Below are positions 17,571 through 26,399 of a stretch of 60,014 nt of DNA, piece by piece. The number at the start of each line of letters is the position of its first letter. Position 1 is the stretch's first letter. Both the position numbers and the translations under genes were made by a program. The notes under the pieces were generated by a model. The model was given only the letters and a program-made list of their open reading frames with translations, did not search any database and had not been told where the DNA came from. Source of the DNA: Bordetella petrii (GTDB lineage Bacteria; Pseudomonadota; Gammaproteobacteria; Burkholderiales; Burkholderiaceae_B); contig WMBV01000009.1 of NCBI GenBank assembly GCA_017745595.1, positions 1 to 60,014 of the forward strand, read 5' to 3'.

Positions 17571-19331
17571 TCAGAATTCGAACATCAGCGAGGCCGCGAA
17601 AACGGTGGAAGCGGTTTTCAAGGATTCGGGCTTGATCAACGGCCAGCCCACGGAAAAGTCATAACTGGCGGCAAGCCGCGGCAGGGACAGCCGGCCGCGC
17701 AGCCCCACCACCGCCCCGGCCAGGGTGCGTCCGGACAAATACCGCGCCGACGGCCCGCCCACGCGGCCGATATCCAGGCCGGCGTACGACTGCATGCCCG
17801 GTACCCCCAGGGGCTGCAAGTTCAACGACAGGTCGTTGCGCAGGCTCCAGCCGTCTTCCGCGGCCAGCGTCATCTGCCCATCGAAACCGCGCACCGTGTA
17901 GCGGTTGCCGATGGTGAAGTAATCGGCCGGCACGATAGGCGTCTTGGCGTGCTGGATCTGCCAGTTGCCCTGGTAAGCCAGGTTCAAGCCGGCCACCTGA
18001 AAAGGAAGGTAAATGCCGGCACTGGCGGTAAGAATCGTGCTGCGGCCGTTCCAGTCGGGCTCGCCATACACAAAGCCGGGCTGGCTGGACCAGCCGGGCA
18101 CCGTGCCCTGCAAGCCGCCGCCGAAATCGAGCACGGCGGGCCCCAGGTAATGCCGGTGTCCGACGCTTAGCGCGTAGCCGGTCACGTCGCGATGCTGGAC
18201 ATCGATTTCTACGTCGTTCAAGGTGCTGGTCACGCGCTTGCGCGACAAGCTGGCCGACAAATTGCCCTTGTAGGTGGCGGCCCGGTACGGCACCAGCGAT
18301 ATGCCGCCCTGCACCTGGCGGGTAGTGCCGCCATAAACGATGGGCTCTTCGAACCCCGCCACCGTCTGCCGGTATGTGGATTGGCTGGCGCTGGCAAACA
18401 ACGACCAGTAGCCGAATGGCACGTTGTAATTCACGGATGCGGCGCGGGTATGGTCCAGGCGGTCGCGCCAGTGCGCATTGCTGTTCCACGCCACCGACAG
18501 CTGGTCGTACAGGAACAGCGGCGAATCCAGTGTCAGGCCCGCACTGAGCTGGTACCTGCCGATGGTGTCGAGCCCGGCATTGTCGGCGCCCACATAGGCA
18601 TGCCAGCGCTTGCCGGTGCCGGGCCGGATCAGCAGATCGGAATCGCCCAGATCCGGCCCGGGCGCGACATCGATGGCGGCGTCCGCCTGCCCGGCCAGCC
18701 GCCGGATATTCTCCAGCGCCTGATCCAGATCGCGCTGGTTGATCATGCCGCCAAGACCCGTGGGCATCGCGGTGCGCCACCAGCCGACGCCGCCCTCGCT
18801 CTTCACGCCAGACAGGCGGCCCGGCACATAGCGCAGTGTCAGCACGCCGGCCGCCAGAGATTGTTCGGGCACCAGCACACGCGACGTAATCAGGCCCGCG
18901 TCGGCCAGCAAGCCCTGCAGATGCTGCTGCAGCATGCGCACGCCGCCGGCACCGACGCATTTGCCCAGCGCGAATCGGCCAGCCGCATCCAGGCTACCGG
19001 GCGGCGCGGGGCCGTCCCAGTAGACTTGCCCGATAACGAAGCACGGCTGCTCGTCGGGAAACTGCAAGGGCGCGCGGCCGCCGAGCGACGGGCCGGCATG
19101 GACATCGGGCCGCTGGCTGGCGCGCGCCCGCTGTGCCTCGATTTCTTGCGCCTGGCGCCGCTCGATATCCATGGCGCGGACATCGGCTGAAGGCGGCGAC
19201 TGGGCCAACACCGGCAAGGCCGGCACGGCCAACGCCAGCAACGAAACCGCGCCCGCCAGCCCGGGCTTGCACCGGGGCTGGCAGACGCTTGCGCGCAGGG
19301 AATACGAAGACTGGTTACTGTTCGACCGCAT
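17571..19331 (-). CDS. cdiB: CdiB/FhaC/ShlB-type outer membrane TpsB transporter
   Basis: 586 residues. After a signal peptide (hydrophobic LLALAVPALPVLAQ near residue 40) comes a plug-helix-like charged segment rich in Gln and Arg. Two POTRA domains follow (about 90-250), beginning CFVIGQVYWDG. The rest is a 16-stranded beta barrel with the TpsB signature VRGFDGQ in the L6 loop and a C-terminal phenylalanine (SLMFEF), the outer-membrane assembly signal. It exports the partner encoded 34 bases downstream, giving the order cdiB-cdiA-cdiI seen in enterobacterial loci rather than the A-I-O-B order of Burkholderia. The start codon lacks a strong ribosome-binding site, so a downstream start is possible. 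Confidence 0.9.
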   Translation of the reverse strand: MRSNSNQSSYSLRASVCQPRCKPGLAGAVSLLALAVPALPVLAQSPPSADVRAMDIERRQAQEIEAQRARASQRPDVHAGPSLGGRAPLQFPDEQPCFVIGQVYWDGPAPPGSLDAAGRFALGKCVGAGGVRMLQQHLQGLLADAGLITSRVLVPEQSLAAGVLTLRYVPGRLSGVKSEGGVGWWRTAMPTGLGGMINQRDLDQALENIRRLAGQADAAIDVAPGPDLGDSDLLIRPGTGKRWHAYVGADNAGLDTIGRYQLSAGLTLDSPLFLYDQLSVAWNSNAHWRDRLDHTRAASVNYNVPFGYWSLFASASQSTYRQTVAGFEEPIVYGGTTRQVQGGISLVPYRAATYKGNLSASLSRKRVTSTLNDVEIDVQHRDVTGYALSVGHRHYLGPAVLDFGGGLQGTVPGWSSQPGFVYGEPDWNGRSTILTASAGIYLPFQVAGLNLAYQGNWQIQHAKTPIVPADYFTIGNRYTVRGFDGQMTLAAEDGWSLRNDLSLNLQPLGVPGMQSYAGLDIGRVGGPSARYLSGRTLAGAVVGLRGRLSLPRLAASYDFSVGWPLIKPESLKTASTVFAASLMFEF

Positions 19332-20128
19332 GCTCTCGAGCCACTGTGTTGGGCACGTTGGCGAGAGAGACTAACTGCGGCCAGCGGAAAACACTTGAGG
19401 TTTTAACGGTTTATGGATCTACCTCACGTCACGCCGAATATGACGAATCCGAGGCTTGTAGCGCAGCATTACCGAGCCCCATTCACCATAAAGCGCGATT
19501 CGTCTGATCTGTATTTCGGGGCTTGCAGGATTGCTTGTTGCTGCGTTTTTGCATGCTAAATGTGGCGCCCCAAAACCCCACCCTAAGCATCATGGTCCCG
19601 CTGAAACAGGCTATTACCACCGCAACGGCATCCATCTCGAATGAATCTTCCGATCCTTGAGGCCCTGTTCTATTGCCCACCCAACAGCAGAGCGCCGTGT
19701 CTGCTTAAGGTAACCGCTTCCCTAGGTCCTTCCTGTACCCGGCGAACGACACCTCATGACGAGAGTTACCTGGTCAGGACGCTCATTCCCCCCGAGTCGC
19801 TCAGAATGCTGTCCAGTAGAAATGCAAAGTTCGATCTTTCCCGATGGGGAAGCATTCGAATATGGCTGGATGGACAAATCCCATGCGGCCGAAGATCAAT
19901 CCGAGCGCCCAAACCCCGACGCCCGCCCCCTCGATCTTGAGGAGACCAAATACCTGGAGGCATATCTGGCGTTCCAGGGCCGGCGCTGGAACGATGCAGA
20001 TCAGCTAGGGTCTGAAAATCAGACACTGCGAGGTTTTGATGCTGTCATAGCTCATTTTCGACTGGTCTCGGCCTCGCCAATCGTCAGAAATGAACTGCGG
20101 GGCCATTGAGCGTACGGCACCGCGACTG
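19332..20128. other. Decayed or non-coding stretch upstream of cdiB
   Basis: About 800 bases without a recognisable gene. The part next to cdiB should contain its promoter, but I see no clear consensus. A 117-residue frame at 19756-20109 on the plus strand has no identifiable domain and no good ribosome-binding site. Base composition is lower in GC than in the flanking genes. Together with the gene fragments immediately to the right, this looks like a region that has lost genes. Confidence 0.5.
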
Positions 20129-20371
20129 TCATTCTCGGACCGCTGCTTGCGACGTGGCCACAGCCGGGATATTGCCAAGAGTCTTGCTCACCATCACAAA
20201 ACGGCTATACAAGCGCCCTTGGCTCACTACTAGATCCCGACGCGCCGCCACATAACCCCGCTGAGTGTCCAGCACGGTGAGGAAATCAGTAGCTCCGCCC
20301 TCATAGCGCGCCTGTGCCGGTTCGTATGCCTGCTGCGCGGCGCGCGCCCGCCGTTGTTGCAGCTCGCGCAG
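20129..20371 (-). pseudogene. TolC/OprM-family outer membrane efflux protein, C-terminal remnant
   Basis: The last ~80 residues of a minus-strand frame have the unmistakable C-terminal end of an RND outer-membrane factor: RYEGGATDFLTVLDTQR followed by YVAARRDLVVSQGRLYSRFVMV and KTLG. Homology begins abruptly near 20371; upstream codons in this frame are the antisense of the TetR remnant and carry no efflux-protein pattern. Without signal peptide, barrel or first repeat it cannot be functional. It is the 3' tail of what should have been a roughly 470-residue gene. Confidence 0.8.
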
Positions 20372-20728
20372 CTGTACCATGTGCATCGCACGACGGATCA
20401 GCCGCCGGCGTGGCACTTGCATGTGCTGGCGCGCGGTCTGCTCGCCCCGTCCTCCTATCTGCAACTGCTGTTTCAGGACGCACTGCGGCCGAAGCTGGCC
20501 ATGATCCTGTACATACTCAGCGCAATTACAAGCATTCCGCCAGGCGATCCAGCCCTGACGCGCTGCCTGGTCAGCGTGGCCGCACCTTGCCTGATGCTGC
20601 TGGTAGGCGGGCGCAGCGTGCCGGGCCCTCTGCAAGAGACTTTCCAGATGTCCCAGGACGCGATCGTGGAACACCTGTATCGCTTTTCGTCAGGCGGGCT
20701 GGAAGCGATAGCCCGCCAAGTGCGCTAG
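20355..20728 (+). pseudogene. TetR regulator, C-terminal domain remnant (CerR/CecR-like)
   Basis: About 124 residues resembling the C-terminal ligand-binding half of TetR-family regulators with a CerR/CecR-type C-terminal domain (HLHVLARGLLAPSS, LRPKLAMIL, PPGDPALTRCLVSVAAPC). The N-terminal helix-turn-helix is absent: to the left the sequence runs straight into the reverse-strand efflux remnant near 20355-20371. The frame is still open to its stop at 20726-20728. Such regulators are usually divergent from the HlyD-RND-TolC operon they repress, so this fragment and its neighbour are consistent with one internal deletion. Confidence 0.7.
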
Positions 20729-20756
20729 GTATGCGCTGCGCGAAGGTGAAACGCCT

Positions 20757-21575
20757 TTAGAGTTTCACCATGTTGATCAGCCCGCCGTCAACCGGTAGAA
20801 CCGTTCCGTTCACATATTTGGATTCGTCCGAGGCAAAGAACAGGCTGGCCTGTGCCACATCCCATACTTCGCCTTGCTTTCCGGTGGGCGACATGGCGTC
20901 GCGCTTTCTCCACATCTCGTCCAGGTCGCCGCCATACAGCCGAGTGTTGTTCTGCTCAACGATGGGCGACTTGATCAATCCAACGAGAACCACATTACTG
21001 CGAATTCCCAAAGCGGCATACTGGATCGCGATCTCGCGTGACATGGCGATCATGGCCCCCTTGGACGCGGCATAAGCAAACTTTGGAAACGGGATCGCGC
21101 GCGCCCCGTTGATGGACCCGATATTCACGATCGAGCCCGAGCGTTGTTTCTGCATTTGCGGGAGTGAAAACTTCGCAGTGAGAAACATGCTCTTCGCATT
21201 CACGCTCATCATCCTGTCCCACTGCTCTTCATCGTACTCTACCGGCCCGCCAGAGTTCGTGATCCCGACATTGTTGTGCAGCACGTCCAGCCCTCCGTAG
21301 GATGCGACACACGCTTCGACCATCGCGCGGCAATCGTCCGCCCGGGCGACGTCCGCCTGGAACGGAATGCAGTCACCTCCATCGCCGCGAATCTGCTCGG
21401 CAGTGGCGCGGGCAAGTTCTGGGTCGATGTCGACAGCCAGTATGCGTGCTCCCTCTTTCGCATAGAGCATGGCGCACGCCTTGCCGTTGCCGACGCCGCC
21501 GCCCCGCGTGCCCGCCCCGGTAACGATGGCGACTTTGCCCTTTAGCCTGGAACCCGAAGGAATCGTATCGTACAT
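20757..21575 (-). CDS. Short-chain dehydrogenase/reductase
   Basis: 272 residues. The Rossmann motif TGAGTRGGGVGNG (about residues 19-31) and an acidic residue after the second strand (AVDID) favour NAD(H). The catalytic tetrad is readable as N126, S154, Y168 and K172 (NIGSI and YAASK). DGGLINM near the end is typical of classical SDRs. It lies five bases downstream of the acyl-CoA ligase gene on the same strand, so the pair is an operon. A role in oxidising a hydroxyacyl intermediate of the acid activated by the ligase is likely. An AGGATGA site precedes the ATG. Substrate unknown. Confidence 0.9.
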   Translation of the reverse strand: MYDTIPSGSRLKGKVAIVTGAGTRGGGVGNGKACAMLYAKEGARILAVDIDPELARATAEQIRGDGGDCIPFQADVARADDCRAMVEACVASYGGLDVLHNNVGITNSGGPVEYDEEQWDRMMSVNAKSMFLTAKFSLPQMQKQRSGSIVNIGSINGARAIPFPKFAYAASKGAMIAMSREIAIQYAALGIRSNVVLVGLIKSPIVEQNNTRLYGGDLDEMWRKRDAMSPTGKQGEVWDVAQASLFFASDESKYVNGTVLPVDGGLINMVKL

Positions 21576-21580
21576 TTACG

Positions 21581-23137
21581 TCATCCTATGCGCCGTTTAA
21601 CACCTTCCCAGAACTGCTCTCGAATCTCGCGCTTCAGGACCTTGCCGTTCGGGTTGCGCGGCAGGCTGGCGACGAAATCTACGGTTTTAGGCGCGTGCAC
21701 CGATCCGAGCGCGGCCTTCACCAATTGAATGATTTCGTCTGGCGTCGCCGTCATCGTCGGCTTGAGTTGGATCACCGCCTTCACGGCTTCTCCCCATTTG
21801 TCATCGGGAACGCCCACAACGGCGCAATCTTCAACGGCAGCATGGCCGGCAATCACGTGCTCGACTTCCGCGCTGAAAACATTAAAACCGCCCGTGACTA
21901 TCATATCTTTCTTGCGGTCGACGATATAGACAAAGCCGTGCTCGTCCTTGAACCCGACATCGCCGGTGTGGTGCCAGCCGTGGCTTGAGACATCCTGGGT
22001 CGCGGCGGGATTTTCATAATAGCCCCTGAAGACCAGGTCTCCTCGCGCGACGATCTCTCCACGCTGCCCGGGATTCAGCATGCTTCCATCTTCACTCATG
22101 ATTTCTATCCGCTGCCCAAGGGTCGCTCGGCCACAGCTTGACCACCTGTCGTCGCCTTCCGGGGCACTTAACAAATCGCGTGTTGACAGGAAGGTGAGAA
22201 ACATGGGGGCCTCGGCTTGCCCGAATGACTGGCATACCACCGGCCCGAATATGTCCATCGCCTCTTTGAACTTTGCCGGCGCCACCGGAGACGCGGCGAG
22301 GACAATCGCACGCAGCGACGAATAGTCGAAGTCGCGCACTCGCGGATGGGCAAGCATGCTGTAAAGCACTGTGGGCGGTATGTAGAAGTGGGTGACCTTG
22401 TGGCGCTCTATCGCTTCCAAGATGCCAAGCGCATTGGCCGAAGGCAGCACCACGTTGGTAGCGCTTTCCGCCATCATCATCAATCCGACCACCCCCGCGC
22501 CATGGGTCATGGGCGCCGCCACGAGATGAACCGCCGGACGATCCGTCGGAAGACAGGTCCAGAATGCCTTGATCGCTGTGTCCCATGTTCTCTGGGTCCA
22601 GACCGCAGCCTTCGACAGCCCCGTCGTTCCGCCGGTGGGGAAAACGGTCTCGATTCGCAGCGCATCGTCCGGCGGCTCCGGTGCATCCGCTTTTGCCCGG
22701 GCCATGAACGCCTCCAGGCCTAGTCCTACGCCAGGTTCGATTGGCTCGTCGATGCACACCAAGTGTCGCAAGGTTGGAACGGTGTCGCGAAGTTCTTTCA
22801 CCTGCTCATTAAGCGAGGGGTGAAAGAAAAGCACCTCGCACTTGGTGGTGCGCAGGAACGCGGCATTGACGGGCACCGGATTGCGCATGTTCACAGGCAC
22901 CCAACGCGCCCCAACGCGAAAAATTCCCATCATGGCGCAGAACGCCTTGGGGTCATTGGGACTGAATACCGCGATGTTGGCGCCAGCAGCATCGATCGCG
23001 TGCAGGCCGGCCGCCACCCTGTCCGAGAGCTCGCCCACCTGAGCGTAGGTATAACTGCGGCCGCCATCAGCATCAACAAATGCGGCCCTCTCGGGCACGC
23101 CCATCATCCCTCGGCGGAAATAGTCAATCATCCTCAT
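21581..23137 (-). CDS. AMP-forming acyl-CoA synthetase / ligase
   Basis: 518 residues from the ATG at 23137, which has a GGAG site about seven bases upstream. The open frame continues 215 codons further without protein-like features, so the inner start is used. ANL-superfamily motifs are in order: the phosphate loop PTGGTTGLSKA, the QSFGQAEAP region in place of the usual YGxTE, the hinge DRKKDMIVTGGFNVF, and the C-terminal NPNGKVLKRE carrying the catalytic lysine. The enzyme should activate a carboxylic acid to its CoA thioester using ATP. It begins an operon with the SDR gene, and a TACA-N7-TGTA dyad sits 20 bases upstream of its start. Confidence 0.9.
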   Translation of the reverse strand: MRMIDYFRRGMMGVPERAAFVDADGGRSYTYAQVGELSDRVAAGLHAIDAAGANIAVFSPNDPKAFCAMMGIFRVGARWVPVNMRNPVPVNAAFLRTTKCEVLFFHPSLNEQVKELRDTVPTLRHLVCIDEPIEPGVGLGLEAFMARAKADAPEPPDDALRIETVFPTGGTTGLSKAAVWTQRTWDTAIKAFWTCLPTDRPAVHLVAAPMTHGAGVVGLMMMAESATNVVLPSANALGILEAIERHKVTHFYIPPTVLYSMLAHPRVRDFDYSSLRAIVLAASPVAPAKFKEAMDIFGPVVCQSFGQAEAPMFLTFLSTRDLLSAPEGDDRWSSCGRATLGQRIEIMSEDGSMLNPGQRGEIVARGDLVFRGYYENPAATQDVSSHGWHHTGDVGFKDEHGFVYIVDRKKDMIVTGGFNVFSAEVEHVIAGHAAVEDCAVVGVPDDKWGEAVKAVIQLKPTMTATPDEIIQLVKAALGSVHAPKTVDFVASLPRNPNGKVLKREIREQFWEGVKRRIG

Positions 23138-23157
23138 CGGCCAGCTCCACAAATTTA

Positions 23158-23230
23158 TACAGTCTTCTTGTAGTTTATAGGACAGACTGAGAGTTTTCCT
23201 TCGGGAAAACACTAGTACAAGTTTATTGCT
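23158..23230. promoter_or_regulatory. Two dyad operators in the ligase / Bug divergent region
   Basis: Positions 23158-23172 contain a perfect dyad of the form TACA-N7-TGTA. Positions 23216-23230 contain a second, weaker copy (TACA-N7-TGCT). The AT-rich region between the divergent acyl-CoA ligase and Bug genes also has promoter-like AT runs (TATATAAG near 23230). The same dyad occurs twice in the other divergent gap of this cluster at 27675-27707. A MarR gene lies between the two gaps and is the natural candidate binder. Confidence 0.6.
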
Positions 23231-23290
23231 ATATAAGATGCAATGGCAAAAAAACCAGCCTGACTGGGCAGCATTCGAGGAGACAGCCCC

Positions 23291-24268
23291 ATGAAGCGAC
23301 GTTCCATTCTCACGCTGCCTATTCTGGCGGCCGCTTTTCCCATCATCAGCCGGGCCCAGCAGGCCTGGCCGGACAGGCCGATCAAGCTTGTCGTGCCATT
23401 CGCGGCGGGTACGGCATTGGATATCGTCGGGCGCCTGACTGCGGCCGGCGCATCGGATGAACTCAAGACTACATTCATCGTCGAGAACAAGCTGGGGGCT
23501 TCGGGCGTAATCGGCACGGAGTCTGTCGCAAGGGCGGCACCGGATGGTTACACGCTGCTTTTCACCGCGCCCGCTCACTACATCAACCAGTTCGTGTTCG
23601 CGTCGCTGCCCTTCGATGCGGTGAAAGACTTTCGGCCTGTCACGAAGATAAGCAACGCGCAGCTTGTTCTGGTCGTGGGGAAAGATTCTCCCTTCGAAAG
23701 CGTGAAGCAGGTCATCGAATATGCCAAGGCCAATCCGGGCAAGCTGCGCTATTCCTCGAGCGGCCTGGGCGGAACCATCCATCTGGCATTTTCACTGTTC
23801 AACCAGATGGCCGGCACACAGATCGAACACGTGCCCTACACAAGCGGCAGCCAGGCATTGACCGACGTCATCGCAGGCCATCTGGACATCACCTTTACGG
23901 CGGTGGCTACGGCGCTTCCGCATGGCAAGGCAGGAAACCTGAAACTCCTGGGCGTCAGCGGGCTGAACCGGTCAAAAGCCATGCCGGATGTGCCGACGGT
24001 GTCTGAAGCGGGACTTCCCGGATTCGAACTGACTTCCTGGGGGGGCGTACTGGCACAAAAAGACGTTCCTGATCGCATCGTGGAAAAACTCGACGCGGCT
24101 TTCGTCAAGGTGGCCCAGCGCCAGGCATTCCAGGATCGGCTGATCGCCGCCGGCGTAGAGCCAGACCTGCTGCCCACCGCTGCCTTTGCACGGCAAATCG
24201 AAAAGGAAGTCCCAAAGTGGAAGCGCATCATCGAACTGACGGGCGCAGCGCAGTCGCGAAAGCAATAG
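23291..24268 (+). CDS. Bug-family solute-binding protein (second copy in window)
   Basis: 325 residues from ATG 23291 with a GAGGAGA site. The N-terminus MKRRSILTLPILAAA has a twin-basic, hydrophobic signal-peptide character, with cleavage near SRAQQA. Family motifs are IKLVVPFAAGTALDIVGR, FIVENKLGASG and PDGYTLLF. It is the first gene of a plus-strand run Bug-Bug-MarR-CMD and faces the acyl-CoA ligase gene across a region with two putative operators. It should bind the carboxylate that the cluster degrades. No TctA/TctB transporter subunits are encoded nearby. Confidence 0.9.
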   Translation: MKRRSILTLPILAAAFPIISRAQQAWPDRPIKLVVPFAAGTALDIVGRLTAAGASDELKTTFIVENKLGASGVIGTESVARAAPDGYTLLFTAPAHYINQFVFASLPFDAVKDFRPVTKISNAQLVLVVGKDSPFESVKQVIEYAKANPGKLRYSSSGLGGTIHLAFSLFNQMAGTQIEHVPYTSGSQALTDVIAGHLDITFTAVATALPHGKAGNLKLLGVSGLNRSKAMPDVPTVSEAGLPGFELTSWGGVLAQKDVPDRIVEKLDAAFVKVAQRQAFQDRLIAAGVEPDLLPTAAFARQIEKEVPKWKRIIELTGAAQSRKQ

Positions 24269-24291
24269 CCGCGCGACAATGGAGACGAGCA

Positions 24292-25263
24292 ATGAAAACA
24301 GCCCTTACCGCCCTTCTTGCGAGCATATCGTTCGCCTTCAGCCCGCTTCCCGCCGCAGCCCAGGATACCTTTCCGGCTCGGCCAGTGAAGATGATCGTCC
24401 CGTACCCCGCGGGCGGCGGCGGGGATATCCTGGCGCGCTCGATCGCCGAGTCATTCCACAACATGACTGGGCAGGCGATGATCGTTGAGAATCGCTCTGG
24501 CGCAAACGGCATGATAGGCGCCGCGGCCTGCAAGGCTGCGCAGCCGGACGGCTACACGTATTGCCTGCCGGTTTCTGATGTCATGGCGATCAACCCGCAC
24601 ATATATAAAAAGGTTCCCTATGACGTCGAGCGGGATTTCACGGTGGTGGCGCCTATCGCAACGGTGGTACTGGTTTTCGTCGCCAACAGTTCGGTTCCGG
24701 CGGCCAGTCTGAAAGAGCTGGCCACCTGGTCGACAGCCAACAAGAAGACTGCCAACTTCGCCACCTGGGGAGTGGGCAGCGCGGCCCATCTTGCATTGGC
24801 TCAGCTCAATAAATCGATGGGGGGCAGCCTGACCAATGTTCCTTATCCAGGCGTGCCGCAAATGCTCCAGGCCACGCTGGCCGGCGATGCGTCGGCCACG
24901 CTGCTTTTCTATGGACCGATCTCGCAGTACGTCGACGACGGCAAGCTCAGGCCGTTGGCAGTACTTGCCGAGACCCGCTATCCCGCGCTGCCTGACGTTC
25001 CCACCGTCGAAGAAGCGGATTTCGACTTCACGCCCACGGTCTATTACGGTGTCTATGCGCCGGCGGGCACCCCGTCGGATATCGTCGGCAAGATGAATCG
25101 GCTGCTCGTGGCAGCGGCCGCAGATCCCGCTGTGCTGAAGACCATGAATGCGGCCGGCTTCACGCCCTTGAAAGAATCGAACGCCGATTTTTCCAGGCGC
25201 GTGGCCGCCGACCGAGCGGCTTGGGGCCAGATCGCGGAATCGCTCAATCTTGCCCTGGAGTGA
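24292..25263 (+). CDS. Bug-family solute-binding protein (third copy)
   Basis: 323 residues from ATG 24292, 23 bases after the previous Bug gene. The signal peptide ends SPLPAAAQD. Motifs VKMIVPYPAGGGGDILAR, MIVENRSGANG and PDGYTYCL identify the family; the PAGGGGD form is close to the common PAGGxxD pattern. It is clearly divergent from its neighbour, so this is not a recent duplication. Two receptors in tandem may widen the range of ligands delivered to one transporter elsewhere in the genome. Confidence 0.9.
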   Translation: MKTALTALLASISFAFSPLPAAAQDTFPARPVKMIVPYPAGGGGDILARSIAESFHNMTGQAMIVENRSGANGMIGAAACKAAQPDGYTYCLPVSDVMAINPHIYKKVPYDVERDFTVVAPIATVVLVFVANSSVPAASLKELATWSTANKKTANFATWGVGSAAHLALAQLNKSMGGSLTNVPYPGVPQMLQATLAGDASATLLFYGPISQYVDDGKLRPLAVLAETRYPALPDVPTVEEADFDFTPTVYYGVYAPAGTPSDIVGKMNRLLVAAAADPAVLKTMNAAGFTPLKESNADFSRRVAADRAAWGQIAESLNLALE

Positions 25264-25287
25264 AGGCGTTGCAGTAAAATTCGCTAC

Positions 25288-25833
25288 ATGGCAAGCAACC
25301 TTAAAGTGCGCGCAACCGCAGAACGCGCGCAGGCGGCGCCCGCGGCGACCCCGGCGGACATCAAACGGCTCCTGCACAAGGGGCTGGTGGTGCATTTCAT
25401 GGTCCAGCTCAGCCTGGGCGACGATGCCGACGCAAGATTGGCAGTAAGGTCCATGGGGCGGGTACATCACCGCATCCTGTACTTTGCGCATTTCACGCCG
25501 GGCATCACCGTCAGCGAGCTGCTTGAGGTTCTTGGCGTCAAGCACCAGAACATCCAGGCGCCTCTACGCCAACTGATTGCGAACGGATATATCCTGACCC
25601 GCGCCTCGCAGCACGATGGCCGAGTCAAGCAGCTGTATTGCTCACGCAAGGGCGACAAATTGCTCGAGTTCATATCGGCCGGACAGCGCGAGCGCATACA
25701 ACGCGGATACGATAGCGTCACCCCCAAAGATGTCGAAAGCTATTTCAAGGTCATGACGGCGATGCTTGGGCCCGACCGGCGAGAATGGGTGCGCCGCCTT
25801 ACCGCACTGGACTATCCCAGCGAATCGGTATGA
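25288..25833 (+). CDS. MarR-family transcriptional regulator
   Basis: 181 residues. The central winged helix-turn-helix (about 65-130: GITVSELLEVLGVKHQNI, then RQLIANGYILTRASQHDGR) is MarR-type, with the wing and the DGR motif. The N-terminal ~30 residues are extra and Ala-rich. It lies between the two divergent promoter regions that share the TACA-N7-TGTA dyad, so local repression relieved by a pathway intermediate, often a CoA thioester in such clusters, is likely. Its stop overlaps the next gene's start in ATGA. Confidence 0.85.
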   Translation: MASNLKVRATAERAQAAPAATPADIKRLLHKGLVVHFMVQLSLGDDADARLAVRSMGRVHHRILYFAHFTPGITVSELLEVLGVKHQNIQAPLRQLIANGYILTRASQHDGRVKQLYCSRKGDKLLEFISAGQRERIQRGYDSVTPKDVESYFKVMTAMLGPDRREWVRRLTALDYPSESV

Positions 25834-26396
25834 CCCGCCTGCCTTTCGTGCCCGAAGATCCCGACGATCCGGTCGTGAAAGAAACCTTCGACCGGCTGCG
25901 ACGCCGCTGGCAGGGCGCGCCTGTGCTGCATCTGTACCGGCTGATCGGCTGGGCGCCGGGCCTGCTCACCCCGTGGATGGACTTTGCCCATGCAATGCGC
26001 TTCAAGACCCAGGCGCCTGCCCCGCTTCGCGAATTGATGGTGGTGCGCTCCGGCCAGCTACTGGGCGCGGAATACGAATGGAAGCATCATTGGGTGGCTG
26101 CCCTGGAAGAAGGCGTTCCTGAAGAAAAGCTCCACGCACTGCAGCAATGGCGTACCAGCGATCTGTATAGCGACGTCGAGCGGGCGGTTCTGGCCCTGGC
26201 CGACGAGACCGCGCTGGGCACCGGAGCGTCCGAGGCGACCATCAATGACATGAAGGCTCACCTGCCGCTGCAACAGTTGACCGAACTGGTGATGATGGCT
26301 GGCTTCTACTGCGGCGTCGCCCGAGTCGTCAATTCGCTCGATGTGCCGATCGAGCCGGGCTTCGAGTCGATGGCGCCCCGGGACGAGACCCGGTAG
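25830..26396 (+). CDS. Carboxymuconolactone decarboxylase (AhpD)-family protein
   Basis: 188 residues. The start is set by the ATGA overlap with the MarR gene at 25830-25833. The fold signature (LRELMVVRSGQLLGAEYEWKH, then WVAALEEGVPEEKL and TELVMMAGFYCGVARVVN) is CMD-like and duplicated in outline. The redox CxxC found in AhpD is absent; the equivalent place has AEYEWKHH with a Glu and His, as in many CMD proteins of catabolic clusters that are hydrolases or decarboxylases rather than peroxidase partners. It ends four bases before the convergent thiolase gene. Confidence 0.8.
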   Translation: MTRLPFVPEDPDDPVVKETFDRLRRRWQGAPVLHLYRLIGWAPGLLTPWMDFAHAMRFKTQAPAPLRELMVVRSGQLLGAEYEWKHHWVAALEEGVPEEKLHALQQWRTSDLYSDVERAVLALADETALGTGASEATINDMKAHLPLQQLTELVMMAGFYCGVARVVNSLDVPIEPGFESMAPRDETR

Positions 26397-26399
26397 CTG

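Noticed and set aside
19756-20109. 117-residue plus-strand protein
   Set aside because: No domain, weak start, and it lies in a region of decay; kept only as part of the non-coding stretch.
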